DNA of 64,000 nucleotides, taken from assembly GCA_029762625.1 (NCBI GenBank), contig JARVGI010000004.1, positions 62,001-126,000 of the forward strand, written 5' to 3'. Below, piece after piece: positions 8,809 through 17,024 of the stretch. The notes under the pieces were generated by a model. The model was not told the DNA's origin, made no database searches, and saw only the letters and a program-made list of their open reading frames with translations. The DNA is from Methanomicrobiaceae archaeon. Its GTDB lineage: Archaea > Halobacteriota > Methanomicrobia > Methanomicrobiales > Methanomicrobiaceae. Made by a program: the position numbers and the translations under genes. Position 1 is the first letter of the stretch. Every line of letters starts with the position of its first letter.

Positions 8809-9228
8809 ATGATGACGAAATTGATGGAATACTTCAACAAACAGCCGCGGATTGGCACCCTGAGCACCGCAAACCGGGAAGGCAATGTCGACGCCGCGGT
8901 CTTCGGCTCGCCCCAGATGGTCGACGAAACAACCGTGGTGATGGCCCTCGGCAGGGGGCGCACGCTCGAGTATCTCCAGGAAAATCCGCATGCGGTGTAC
9001 CTGATCATGGAGCCGGGCGAATCGATCATGGACTGGAAAGGGTTGCGGGTCTCGTTGATGATGAAGTCGTGCGAGACCTCCGGGGAGGGGTTCGAGACGT
9101 TCAAGCGCCAGATTGCCGATATCGTGGGCGAGGAGGCGGCGCAGATGGTGGACGCGGCCGTGACGTTCGAGGTCACCGAGGTGCGGCCTCTCATCGACAT
9201 GGGGCAGGGCTGGGAAACCTCCATCTAA
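8809..9228 (+). CDS. Pyridoxamine 5'-phosphate oxidase-like flavin-binding protein
   Basis: It has 139 residues with the split-barrel flavin-binding pattern: RIGTLSTANREGNVDAAVFGSPQMVDETTVVMALGRGRT near the start, then NPHAVYLIMEPG. It probably binds FMN or F420; members of this superfamily reduce or oxidise small molecules in the cytoplasm. The start ATG-ATG at 8809 follows AGCGGAGGAAGCAAGGAG. It lies 92 bases after the cupin gene on the same strand, so co-transcription is possible. Confidence 0.85.
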   Translation: MMTKLMEYFNKQPRIGTLSTANREGNVDAAVFGSPQMVDETTVVMALGRGRTLEYLQENPHAVYLIMEPGESIMDWKGLRVSLMMKSCETSGEGFETFKRQIADIVGEEAAQMVDAAVTFEVTEVRPLIDMGQGWETSI

Positions 9229-9486
9229 GGTGTGAGAAGGCACCGTCGCGGTCATCGCCGTCCCCCCGATCCCTGCGACGGCCGGCATCGCCGCAGGCGC
9301 AATACCTCCCGCGCCGTACTCAGGCGGGGCGCCCGCACCGGATAAACAATATCAGGGGAAAATCGGCGGCGGTGAACTCCTGGCCCCCGTAAACACGACA
9401 GCACCGCCTTATGGCAGCTACTCCATCAGAAAAGAGGGGCACGCACCCTCCACCGGCTCTCTCGATTCCGTTCCCGCCCCGGCGAG

Positions 9487-9717
9487 GTGGTTGAGGTCTC
9501 CCCCCGTACCATCCAGATCGAACACCCCGGACCGGAAGGGGCGGATGGCGACAGGGGGTGGTACGTGGGGCATAAATGCAGCGAAGGGTCGGCGGTCTAC
9601 TTCGACGGGGAGTATATGGGCGAGATCTCCGACGGCAAACTCAGGGTTGAGATGAACGCCACCGCACCCGGTTTCACCGAATACAGGGTCGTGAAACAGG
9701 ACCGGGTGGACGAATGA
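9487..9717 (+). pseudogene. Probable fragment of a secreted surface-protein domain
   Basis: The 76-codon frame has no Shine-Dalgarno, no signal peptide and only a GTG start. Its centre (GWYVGHKCSEGSAVYFDGEYMG, then NATAPGFTEYRVVK) resembles the short beta domain repeated in Methanomicrobiales cell-surface proteins, where it follows a signal peptide or larger domains. I therefore read it as a remnant or orphan piece. The sequence from 9229 to 9486 shows nothing else recognisable. Confidence 0.35.
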
Positions 9718-9832
9718 TACGGTGAGTGTCCAGCACATCCCTCCGGCAGGGGGAGCGGTGCATTACTATGCATAGGTGCAGCTGACACTCCACCCAACAA
9801 GGACAGTGCCGGGCCGGGACGAGATATATGAA

Positions 9833-10150
9833 ATGAACCGGTTCGTAAGTCCTGCGGAACGTATGATCGAGGAGCTGAAAACACAAGGCTGCACTATTGA
9901 AGAGATTGGCGCGGAACTGGCGAACTACGGAGATGGCTGGTATCCCGTAACCGGTGCCTGCTGGGAAGGACGCGGCCCGGCCATCTGCGGCATCGAGCCG
10001 AACGAACGGTGTGCAGGATACTGCAGATACAGCGTCTCCGCAGCACCCCGATCTGGGGGAGGTTTGAGACTGTCAGGCATGGCATCCGGCCGGAAAAGGT
10101 CGTCTTTCAGGGTTAATTACTTCAAACGCCCCATCAAAACGTATTTATAA
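9833..10150 (+). CDS. Hypothetical protein with a Cys-rich centre
   Basis: The frame from ATG 9833 encodes 105 residues. The first half looks protein-like: SPAERMIEELKTQGCTIEEIGAEL is an amphipathic helix pair, followed by CWEGRGPAICGIEPNERCAGYC with four cysteines that could bind a metal. The second half is basic and low in hydrophobic content and may be untranslated or frame-degraded. There is no clear Shine-Dalgarno. Its end overlaps the promoter of the FKBP gene. I do not recognise a family. Confidence 0.4.
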   Translation: MNRFVSPAERMIEELKTQGCTIEEIGAELANYGDGWYPVTGACWEGRGPAICGIEPNERCAGYCRYSVSAAPRSGGGLRLSGMASGRKRSSFRVNYFKRPIKTYL

Positions 10151-10181
10151 TCTGGCCTCCCCTGGGGAGGCGGTGAGTAGC

Positions 10182-10628
10182 ATGACGCAGGCAAAAGAAG
10201 GCGACACCGTCAAGGTGCATTACACCGGAAAACTCAACGACGGAACGATATTTGACTCTTCGGACGAAGGAAGCCCGATAGAGTTCACCATCGGCGAAGG
10301 CCAGGTCATCCCCGGCTTTGAAGAAGCGGTCGTCGGGATGGAGCCCGGTGAATCAAAGACCGCAACCGTTCCTTCCGAGAAGGCCTACGGCCTTCACCAG
10401 GGCGAGATGATGTTTGAGGTCGGACACGACCAGTTCCCGCCGGAGGTTCAGCCTGAAACCGGACAGCAGTTGCAGATCCGCCAGCCCGACGGCAGGACGT
10501 TCTTCGTCACCGTCAACGACATCTCGGAATCGAGCGTGACGCTGGACGCCAACCACCCGCTGGCAGGCAAGGAGCTGGTCTTCGATATCAGACTCGAAGA
10601 GATCGTTTCACAAAGCGCGACGGTATAA
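10182..10628 (+). CDS. FKBP-type peptidyl-prolyl cis-trans isomerase (SlyD-like)
   Basis: The 148-residue protein begins with the FKBP half-domain (VKVHYTGKLNDGTIFDSS, GEGQVIPGFEEAVVGMEPGE), has the insert-in-flap chaperone segment in the middle (AYGLHQGEMMFEVGHDQFP...VTVNDIS) and closes with NHPLAGKELVFDI. This SlyD-like order catalyses prolyl isomerisation and holds unfolded proteins in the cytoplasm. GGGGAGG at 10164-10170 precedes it; a GTG at 10173 is too close, so ATG 10182 is preferred. TATA-like TATTTATAA lies at 10142-10150. Confidence 0.95.
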   Translation: MTQAKEGDTVKVHYTGKLNDGTIFDSSDEGSPIEFTIGEGQVIPGFEEAVVGMEPGESKTATVPSEKAYGLHQGEMMFEVGHDQFPPEVQPETGQQLQIRQPDGRTFFVTVNDISESSVTLDANHPLAGKELVFDIRLEEIVSQSATV

Positions 10629-10980
10629 CTGAACGGTCAGCGGGCTCCTCCCTGCCGCCGGTGCATCGCGGCGGCATCCACCCTCGGGCCGGGTCCATGC
10701 ATGGGGAGGAAGTCATCCGAGGACCGTCCCTGCTGCCATCTGTATTCTTCGCCCTCCTTCCGCCCGCCGTGCGCAGGCATCGAGGCCGTCGCGGTCGATG
10801 AGGTGGTCGTAGTGCGACCGGATGCCCCCGGCGATACTCCGGAAGCTGGCGGCTCTGCCCTGCAGTGATCGGGCACGGCGCTGCGCGTCCCGGAGCGGGA
10901 TCGCATCCGCAAAGCCTCGCGGTCGCGCGGGGGGGCGGAGTCGCACGGCCGGTTGGGGTGGAAGGGAAAAATGAGGAAAA
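10629..10980. other. Intergenic stretch between FKBP and tRNA-Leu
   Basis: About 350 bases without a supported gene. Several open frames on both strands are compositional only: no recognisable motif, no Shine-Dalgarno. I see no clear hairpin or RNA gene in it. Confidence 0.5.
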
Positions 10981-11099
10981 TGCGAGGGGTGGGATTCGAA
11001 CCCACGGACACCTTCGTGACTGGATATCTTAGTCACGGGCTTACGACCCTTATTTTGGCTCTTAAGTCCAGCGCCTTTGGCCGACTTGGCTACCCTCGC
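10981..11099 (-). tRNA. tRNA-Leu (anticodon UAA) with a 35-nt intron
   Basis: Read on the minus strand, acceptor arms GCGAGGG and CCCTCGC pair, the D arm and T arm (GTGGGTTCGAATCCCAC) are canonical, and there is a long variable arm as expected for leucine. The anticodon stem CTGGA...TCCAG closes only if bases 11026-11060 are removed. This leaves the loop CT-TAA-GA with the intron at the usual archaeal position between nucleotides 37 and 38. The mature length is 84 including the discriminator A; CCA is not encoded. The splice region can form a bulge-helix-bulge for tRNA endonuclease; this was judged by eye. Confidence 0.93.
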
Positions 11100-11152
11100 A
11101 GGACAGTACACATCGCATCGGTACGCAAAAAAACCTTGGCTCTTTTCGGGGA

Positions 11153-12883
11153 TCACACGATTACAAAGTAGGCGACGAAGGAGAGGAGAAAGGCGAAGAG
11201 CAGGATGCCGAGCGCCAGGGGGAGCAGGAAAGAGAGCATGCCGTTGACGGTGCTCGCCAGCTGGGAGACGCGGTGCGATCCGAAGACCACGATATCCTCG
11301 CACCATGCCGTGGACCCCGCCGCCTCCGCCGGGGAGCAGTCCTCCATGGCGTTCCTGACGGCCTCTTCTGCGAAGGGCATGATCAGTTCCGTCTGCACAC
11401 GAAAGCCCACCGGGTTCTTGCCGCTGACCGTATTGACCACGTGCGAGTCGGTGGTCATGATCTCGCACTCATCCACGAATTCGAGGAGACGGTCGCGTAT
11501 CGCTTCCCGCACCCCGCTCTGCATATTGTTGCCGTCGAAGAGCACGTATGCGGTATACTGCCCGCCCACCCTGACCACCATCGCCTGAATGCCGAGGTCG
11601 CCAAAGCCCTCCTCCCGAGAAAAGGGGAGCAGCTGGTGGGAGAAGCCCACACGGACCGCATGCTGCTCCTCGTGCTTCGACGCCTCCGTCGCCATGGCGC
11701 ACGCCCGCATGTACTCGTAGGCGATGGGAGAGGCGGGCATGACCGGATCGGTGACGTCCACCATACAGTTGTGCGCATCCACAAACAGCACGTTCTCGAA
11801 ATGCCGCCGTCCCTCGAACATGATGGCAAGGCCGATCGAATAGTCCAGATCCTCCGTCTTTTCCGGGGAGCGGGTGCTCACCATCAGGATGGAATCCCCG
11901 AACACCTGGGCGAGCACCTGGACGCTCTCCACCTCGTACCGCCGGGACTTCGTCGCTGTCGAAGAAAAGGGGAGAACTCGACGGGATGCGCGGACCGCAT
12001 CCGCGAGTTTCGGGATCTCCTCCTCCGAGACAAGGTTGAAATCGTGGGTCGCACACCCGTGCGCCACCATTGTGTTGCCGCCCATCCCTTCATGAAGGAT
12101 TTTGGGCAGATTTCCTCCGCCGACCTCGCCCATCGGGCCGGGGTGGACGTTGGGCACGGTAAAGGTGGCAGTCTGTTTCCCTTCACGGTGGAAGAACAGG
12201 CTCGCCTGCGGGACATAGACGGCCTCCCCGATATCCCTGAAGAATTCGTCCAGCGCCTTGGACCCGTCCGTGATATGGGCGATGAATGCATTGATGAAAC
12301 TGAGGGCGCTGATGTTGAAGTTGCGCTTCAGGGGGCGCTCGCCCAGCCAGATAAAGATCAGGACCCCCCCGCCGAAGACGAGGTGCATCAGCAGCGTGAA
12401 CAGGACAAACGGCGCATCGAAAAAGAAACTCGCCGTGACCATGGCGACAGCGCTCTGCGGAAGCGCTGCGGGAACCATGTGTGCGACGCGGTAATCCACG
12501 ATCGCCGTCAGCATCAGCAGGCGTATGGCAAAGATCACACCCAGCGAGATGGAATAGAGCATGCTGAAAATGCCCCCCACGAGAAAGAGGATGGGAGAGA
12601 GGCTGACGATGATGCCAAACACCATGCAGGCCATCGCCAGCATGGCGGAGCGGTTCAACTTGATGCTCTTGCCCGCAATCTGCACCAGCGGATTGGTCAG
12701 GAGGATGCCTGCCAGTGCGGGGATGATGTAGCCCATCGTCCCGAAAAAGAGGAGCCACTGGTCGGTCCGGTAACTCGCCCCGTCGATGACCAGTCCGAGG
12801 ATAAGGATGATGGCAATCGAACGCTGCCATGAGGGCGCCGAGAACAGGTACCTCGAGAGTCTCTCGATCGTGACGTCACTCAT
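11153..12883 (-). CDS. DUF2070 family membrane protein
   Basis: This 576-residue archaeal family member has about six N-terminal membrane segments (first near residue 22), a long soluble middle with the conserved VPNVHPGPMGEVGGGNLP and GGNTMVAHGCATHDFN segments, and a last membrane helix at the C-terminus (LSFLLPLALGILLFAFLLSFVAYF). The His-rich middle looks like a metal-dependent catalytic site, but no reaction is known for the family. It lies 90 bases downstream of the PfkB kinase gene on the same strand. Confidence 0.88.
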   Translation of the reverse strand: MSDVTIERLSRYLFSAPSWQRSIAIILILGLVIDGASYRTDQWLLFFGTMGYIIPALAGILLTNPLVQIAGKSIKLNRSAMLAMACMVFGIIVSLSPILFLVGGIFSMLYSISLGVIFAIRLLMLTAIVDYRVAHMVPAALPQSAVAMVTASFFFDAPFVLFTLLMHLVFGGGVLIFIWLGERPLKRNFNISALSFINAFIAHITDGSKALDEFFRDIGEAVYVPQASLFFHREGKQTATFTVPNVHPGPMGEVGGGNLPKILHEGMGGNTMVAHGCATHDFNLVSEEEIPKLADAVRASRRVLPFSSTATKSRRYEVESVQVLAQVFGDSILMVSTRSPEKTEDLDYSIGLAIMFEGRRHFENVLFVDAHNCMVDVTDPVMPASPIAYEYMRACAMATEASKHEEQHAVRVGFSHQLLPFSREEGFGDLGIQAMVVRVGGQYTAYVLFDGNNMQSGVREAIRDRLLEFVDECEIMTTDSHVVNTVSGKNPVGFRVQTELIMPFAEEAVRNAMEDCSPAEAAGSTAWCEDIVVFGSHRVSQLASTVNGMLSFLLPLALGILLFAFLLSFVAYFVIV

Positions 12884-12973
12884 GCCCCATCTATCCCCGC
12901 TTCATGCTCCCGTGGTTCATCGCCGCACCCGGATCGGCAAAAACCGCCGTGTTCCTATCTGCTCCCGACGACC

Positions 12974-13864
12974 TCAGCATTGCTCCATGGCGAGGTCGCC
13001 GAACCGGGCGCGATAGCGTTCCTCCATGCGCTGCCAGTCGGGAAGGTTGGTCTGGCACCCCACCCGCTCGACGACGAACGAGGCGGTCACCGTGCCGATC
13101 TTCGCACACGTCAGGTGCGGATACCCCTTGCGGAGGGCGGAGAGAAACCCAGCCCTGTATGCATCCCCCGCGCCGGTCGGGTCGGCGAGATCAACCGGCA
13201 GGGCAGGCACGTGGCGCTGCGATCCCTGCTCATAGAGCAGGCTCCCCTCGCCCGACAGCGTACAGACGATGAGGGGAATGCGGGCGGTCAGCTCCTCGAG
13301 CTGCACCCCCATCGTCTCGCACATCCCCTGAATTTCATGCTGGTTTGCGAACAGGATGTCGATATTATCGCAGATGGCGTCGAGCTGCTCTCCGGTGTAG
13401 CGCAGGAGATCCTGGCCCGGATCAAATGACGCGAACCCGCTTTGCTGCGCCACCCGCACATTGAAGTCCGGATCCGCAGTCGCCATATGCACGAAATCGA
13501 GATGGGGGGCTGCCATATCCCCAAAAATGGTCGAAGCGCCCCAGTCAAAAAAGGTCACCTGATCGCCGTCCTGGTCATTGAACATATACGCCGTCGCCGT
13601 ACGGGCATCCTTCTCCACAAAAAACTGTTTGGTGATGCCCAGACGGTCCATCCAGCGATCGTAGTCGCTTCCCGAAAAATCACCGCCAACGGCGCTTACC
13701 AGCGTGCACTGTTCACCGAGCGTCGCAATGCCTGCAGCGATATTCGCCGCACCCCCCCCGAAATAGACGTGGTGGTCGAGCACGAAGGTGGACGCATGCC
13801 GGTTCGGGAGGTGGGGAACAAGAAAAATATGGTCGATGGCAGTGTGCCCCACCACGGAGATCAT
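12974..13864 (-). CDS. PfkB-family carbohydrate/nucleoside kinase
   Basis: The ribokinase-fold protein has 296 residues. It carries the first signature [15 protein letters not shown] near residue 36 and the second [14 protein letters not shown] with the catalytic Asp near residue 233. It should transfer phosphate from ATP to a sugar or nucleoside; archaeal relatives include a broad-specificity nucleoside kinase, which is a likely but unproved role. The start overlaps the stop of the DUF555 gene in ATGA (13861-13864), so the two are translationally coupled. Confidence 0.9.
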   Translation of the reverse strand: MISVVGHTAIDHIFLVPHLPNRHASTFVLDHHVYFGGGAANIAAGIATLGEQCTLVSAVGGDFSGSDYDRWMDRLGITKQFFVEKDARTATAYMFNDQDGDQVTFFDWGASTIFGDMAAPHLDFVHMATADPDFNVRVAQQSGFASFDPGQDLLRYTGEQLDAICDNIDILFANQHEIQGMCETMGVQLEELTARIPLIVCTLSGEGSLLYEQGSQRHVPALPVDLADPTGAGDAYRAGFLSALRKGYPHLTCAKIGTVTASFVVERVGCQTNLPDWQRMEERYRARFGDLAMEQC

Positions 13865-14199
13865 AGTTCCTGCACGTCCTGGACCTTGAGCGGCACATCG
13901 CGCAACGCCTTTCCGATCACCGATTTGGCAATCCGGACCGCGTGCTCCTGTGAATCCGCACGAAAGACCTTCATCTCGAGCAGGAGTCCGACCAGTGCGG
14001 TGTTCGCTACAAGAAGTCCGCTATTTAATTCATTCTCGCAAAAAGGGCATTCAAGCTGCCCGATTTCAATCTCGACGTATTTTGCGCTGGGATTGAGCCG
14101 CTTACCGGCCTCGCTGATCGCGATCCCGATGGCGTCGTCGAGTGTTTTGGCGTCTTTTATGATCCACGCTGATTCCAGAGTGACAAGATAATCCGGCAT
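13861..14199 (-). CDS. UPF0212 / DUF555 family protein
   Basis: The protein has 112 residues and belongs to a small archaeal family of unknown role. Typical segments are [26 protein letters not shown], a CPFCENE zinc-knuckle-like pair, [14 protein letters not shown] and [12 protein letters not shown]. The start ATG at 14199 has GAGGGG just upstream; thirteen further in-frame codons upstream are not conserved. Its stop overlaps the PfkB kinase start. Confidence 0.9.
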   Translation of the reverse strand: MPDYLVTLESAWIIKDAKTLDDAIGIAISEAGKRLNPSAKYVEIEIGQLECPFCENELNSGLLVANTALVGLLLEMKVFRADSQEHAVRIAKSVIGKALRDVPLKVQDVQEL

Positions 14200-14283
14200 T
14201 TTTCCCCTCATTTTTCTCGCAAAAGCCAGTTGTACCATTCATTCTATTGCATCCCATATGGGCGTTTCTTTTTCAGCACAGTC

Positions 14284-14325
14284 TGTCGGAGGCAGGCCGC
14301 GTGGCCTGTGGGCTCCCTCCGGACA
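14284..14325. repeat. Imperfect inverted repeat (long hairpin)
   Basis: On the plus strand TGTC-GGAGG-CAGGCC is answered, across a GCGT loop, by GGCCTG, an unpaired TGGGCTC and CCTCC-G-GACA. The structure is thus nested arms with one bulge and one asymmetric internal loop. It sits 55-95 bases downstream of the gene ending at 14380. No T-run follows on the minus strand, so a plain terminator is doubtful. Confidence 0.4.
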
Positions 14326-14379
14326 TGACGCCACCGCCGCACTTACTACGCTTCGCAAAATCAGGAAGGCGGGGGCCGA

Positions 14380-14742
14380 TCAGAGGAACCCTCGTCCTTC
14401 AAGAACACCCCAGGCGTTCTGCGCCACGGTGGTGGCCTGGCTGATCGACTCGCCGAGCCTGACCGATGCGGGGCCCAGACTGTCGCTTTCTACAAGGCTG
14501 ATCGCTTCATTGAGTGCATCGATGGATTTTTTAAACTCGGTGGCCCCGGTAGCCCGGTACCCGAAATCGATCTCGTTGCGCACAAGGTTCATCAAGAAGA
14601 TCAGCATCCGCCGTGCACCCACGAGCTCGGCGTCCTTGTAATCGTTCAGCGTCATTACCAGCTGTGAGGCGATAATGAGTTCGGACTTGGCACGTTCAGC
14701 AAACTGATACCGCAGCAATGCGTCTTTCGACTCCATACTCAT
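14380..14742 (-). CDS. Conserved helical protein, function unknown
   Basis: The frame encodes 120 residues, predicted mostly alpha-helical, with no membrane segment, Cys or His cluster. The sequence (KSELIIASQLVMTLNDYKDAE, RRMLIFLMNLVRNEIDFGYRATG) has the look of a conserved cytoplasmic protein. I do not recognise the family. It stands between the DUF555 and DUF5350 genes on the same strand but with gaps on both sides, so it is probably its own unit. Confidence 0.65.
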   Translation of the reverse strand: MSMESKDALLRYQFAERAKSELIIASQLVMTLNDYKDAELVGARRMLIFLMNLVRNEIDFGYRATGATEFKKSIDALNEAISLVESDSLGPASVRLGESISQATTVAQNAWGVLEGRGFL

Positions 14743-14809
14743 ACTACAGGCAGCGCGTCTATAAAAATGGACGGGCGGGCGTTCCCCCGCGGATTACACC
14801 GGTGCGCCC

Positions 14810-15097
14810 CTATTTCGTCTTCCGGCCCATGACGCTCTTGCGGCTCCGCTTGATGCGCCTGCGCACGCGTTTGTCGACCGTGGCTCCGCCGCGCCCGCGA
14901 CCACCTCTGCCTCCCCTGCGGCGCCCGCGACCCTGATCTTCCGCCTCACTGGCCATCGCTTTCTTCAGGCTCGAACCGGACTTGAACCGCTGGTTCGGGC
15001 CCGGTTTTTTATAATCCCCTTCCTGCTGGGGAACAAGCCTGATCTGTCCTTTCACGCCCTTGACCTGTATCCATTTTGTCGTACCTGTTTTTCCCAT
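14810..15097 (-). CDS. DUF5350 family basic protein
   Basis: The 95-residue protein starts MGKTGTTKWIQVKGVKGQIRL, the conserved beginning of a methanogen-restricted family (DUF5350). The C-terminal half is very basic with RG-rich runs (GRGRRRGGRGGRGRGG, then RVRRRIKRSRKS), which suggests RNA or ribosome binding; no function is established. ATG 15097 has a good Shine-Dalgarno, AAGGAG, seven bases upstream; an extra in-frame stretch upstream is not conserved. Confidence 0.85.
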   Translation of the reverse strand: MGKTGTTKWIQVKGVKGQIRLVPQQEGDYKKPGPNQRFKSGSSLKKAMASEAEDQGRGRRRGGRGGRGRGGATVDKRVRRRIKRSRKSVMGRKTK

Positions 15098-15194
15098 AGA
15101 ACAACTCCTTATAAATTTGAACAGGCAGGTTGATAAAGATACCCTCAACGGCACACCGCCCTGCCGTGGAGGGCAGGGCTGGCGCTGATCCCGC

Positions 15195-17024
15195 TCAAAC
15201 CCTCTGCCGGAGCTCTTTTTTGAGCAGTTCGCTGATCAGCCTGCCGTCCGCTTTCCCCCGCGCCTCTTTCATGACCACGCCCATCAGCGGACCGAGGGCG
15301 CCCATGCCCCGCTCCTGCACAAACTCCGCACGGGTGGAGAGGATAGCACGGATGAGGGCCAGCAGCTCGTCTTCGCTCATGGCCGGTGCGACCTTCGAGA
15401 CCGCTGCATCGACACTCAGCCCCCCACATATTTCGGCAATGACGCCCGGAATCGCCTCCTTTGCAAGGGCCCCCGACTCCGCACGCGTAAGGACGTCGAG
15501 GAGGGCGGCATCCTCGAGACGATCGACGGCGACCCCCTCCCGGCTCAGCTCCCGTAGCGTCCCGAGCAGGGTGCGGGCAGCGAGGGACGCTCTCACGCCG
15601 CTCTCAACGGCGCGTTCGAACACCCCCGCTTTCTCCGAATATGCCATCTGGCGGGCAAGCGCCTCGTCAAGGCCCATCTCCGCTGCAAAGCGTTCCGCTT
15701 TTCCAGAGATCAACTCGGGCAGCTCGATCACCTCCCAGCGCTTCGCACGGATTCGCACGGGGAGCACGTCCGTTTCAGGATACATCCTCGCCGCGCCCGG
15801 CAGCGGGCGCATATAGGAGGAGCTCCCGCCTTCGAGCAATTTGCGCGTCTCCTCGGGAACGCCCCCGAGGGCGAGTTCTGCCCGCCGCACCACCTGCTGC
15901 GCCGCACACAGGGCGCGCTCCTTTGGTGCGGCGACCAGCACCACGCAGTCCGTCTCTCCCGCACCCACACGCTCCCGCACCAGCGCCACTTCCTCTGCTG
16001 TCACCCCATAGGCGGGCAGCTCGTCGGTATGGAAGATCCCTCCCACGCCGCACTTCTTCGCGTAGTCGGCCATCTCGCTCCCGAGCCTCCGTCCGGGCTG
16101 GATCTCCCGACCCACCAGCCCATCGAAGCCGCGGAGCACAACCGCCGCGATATACGTCGCCCGTTGCAGGATCGGTGATTTCGTATCGGCGAAGAGGCTG
16201 GTCACCACAACCGGCTCAGGCGTCACCGATGCATTCCTGCGGCGGAGCTCGTCCCGGATGGCGAGCAGGTTCACCTGGCGGGCGGCCTCGCGCCGGACCA
16301 CCTCGTCGATCAGGTCGAGTTCCTGGACCCCCTTGATCTCCACCCGCGCACCGTCGGCGATCGAGATGTTGATGTCCTGCCGGATCGTCCCGATCCCGCG
16401 CTTCACGCATCCTGTCGAGCGCAGGATCATCCCGATGGTGCGGGCCACCTCCTGCACCGCCTCGGGCGTGTGCATATCGGGAGCGGTGGTGATCTCGACG
16501 AGGGGGATGCCCAGCCGGTCGAGCGAGAAGGTCTCCCCCTCCACCCGCTGGGCGGCCTCTTCCTCCAGGCAGAGCGTCTCGATCCTGGCACCTTCCGGCA
16601 GGCAGCCGTTGAGGGCCACGAGGGCGGTCCGCTGGAACCCGCTGGTATTCGACCCGTCGATCACCAGCTTGCGCATCACGTGCACCTGTTCGACCGGCGT
16701 CATCCCGGTCATTTTTGCAATCGTGAGGGCGATGGAGAGGGCTTCGGTATTGAGCGGGGCGGGAGGCTCCTCATCATTCTCGACGAGGCAGGTGGTATCG
16801 TAGGTCGCGTAGGTGAACCCGCGCATCACCTTCATCTCCTCTTCTGCCGCCCGGTCGATCTCGCCCATCTCGCTCTCCGTGGCCCGGAGATAGCGGAAAA
16901 ATTCGCCGTTGCGCTCCTCGAAATCGCGGAGACGGGTGGGGCAGCGGCAGAAGAGTTTTTCCTTCGTATTCAGCTGCTGGTGTATCTCGATGCCGGCCTT
17001 CAGCCCGAGCTTCTCAAAATCCAT
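15195..17024 (-). CDS. gatE: Glutamyl-tRNA(Gln) amidotransferase subunit E
   Basis: The 609-residue GatE is the kinase/transamidase subunit of the archaeal GatDE complex. The complex turns Glu-tRNA(Gln) into Gln-tRNA(Gln) and is used where glutaminyl-tRNA synthetase is absent. The start MDFEKLGLKAGIEIHQQLNTKEKLFCRCPT holds the cradle motif and Zn-type CRC. SNTSGFQRTALVALNG and RQDINISIADGARVEIKGVQELD are hallmark segments. An AspRS-like insertion sits in the middle and a helical YqeY-like tail binds tRNA. It overlaps the end of gatD by 11 bases and is the last gene of argH-gatD-gatE. Confidence 0.97.
   Translation of the reverse strand: MDFEKLGLKAGIEIHQQLNTKEKLFCRCPTRLRDFEERNGEFFRYLRATESEMGEIDRAAEEEMKVMRGFTYATYDTTCLVENDEEPPAPLNTEALSIALTIAKMTGMTPVEQVHVMRKLVIDGSNTSGFQRTALVALNGCLPEGARIETLCLEEEAAQRVEGETFSLDRLGIPLVEITTAPDMHTPEAVQEVARTIGMILRSTGCVKRGIGTIRQDINISIADGARVEIKGVQELDLIDEVVRREAARQVNLLAIRDELRRRNASVTPEPVVVTSLFADTKSPILQRATYIAAVVLRGFDGLVGREIQPGRRLGSEMADYAKKCGVGGIFHTDELPAYGVTAEEVALVRERVGAGETDCVVLVAAPKERALCAAQQVVRRAELALGGVPEETRKLLEGGSSSYMRPLPGAARMYPETDVLPVRIRAKRWEVIELPELISGKAERFAAEMGLDEALARQMAYSEKAGVFERAVESGVRASLAARTLLGTLRELSREGVAVDRLEDAALLDVLTRAESGALAKEAIPGVIAEICGGLSVDAAVSKVAPAMSEDELLALIRAILSTRAEFVQERGMGALGPLMGVVMKEARGKADGRLISELLKKELRQRV

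Noticed and set aside
11273-12832. A 519-codon open frame on the plus strand opposite the DUF2070 gene
   Set aside because: Composition (very rich in H, R, D) is that of an antisense frame in GC-rich DNA; the minus strand encodes a recognised membrane protein.
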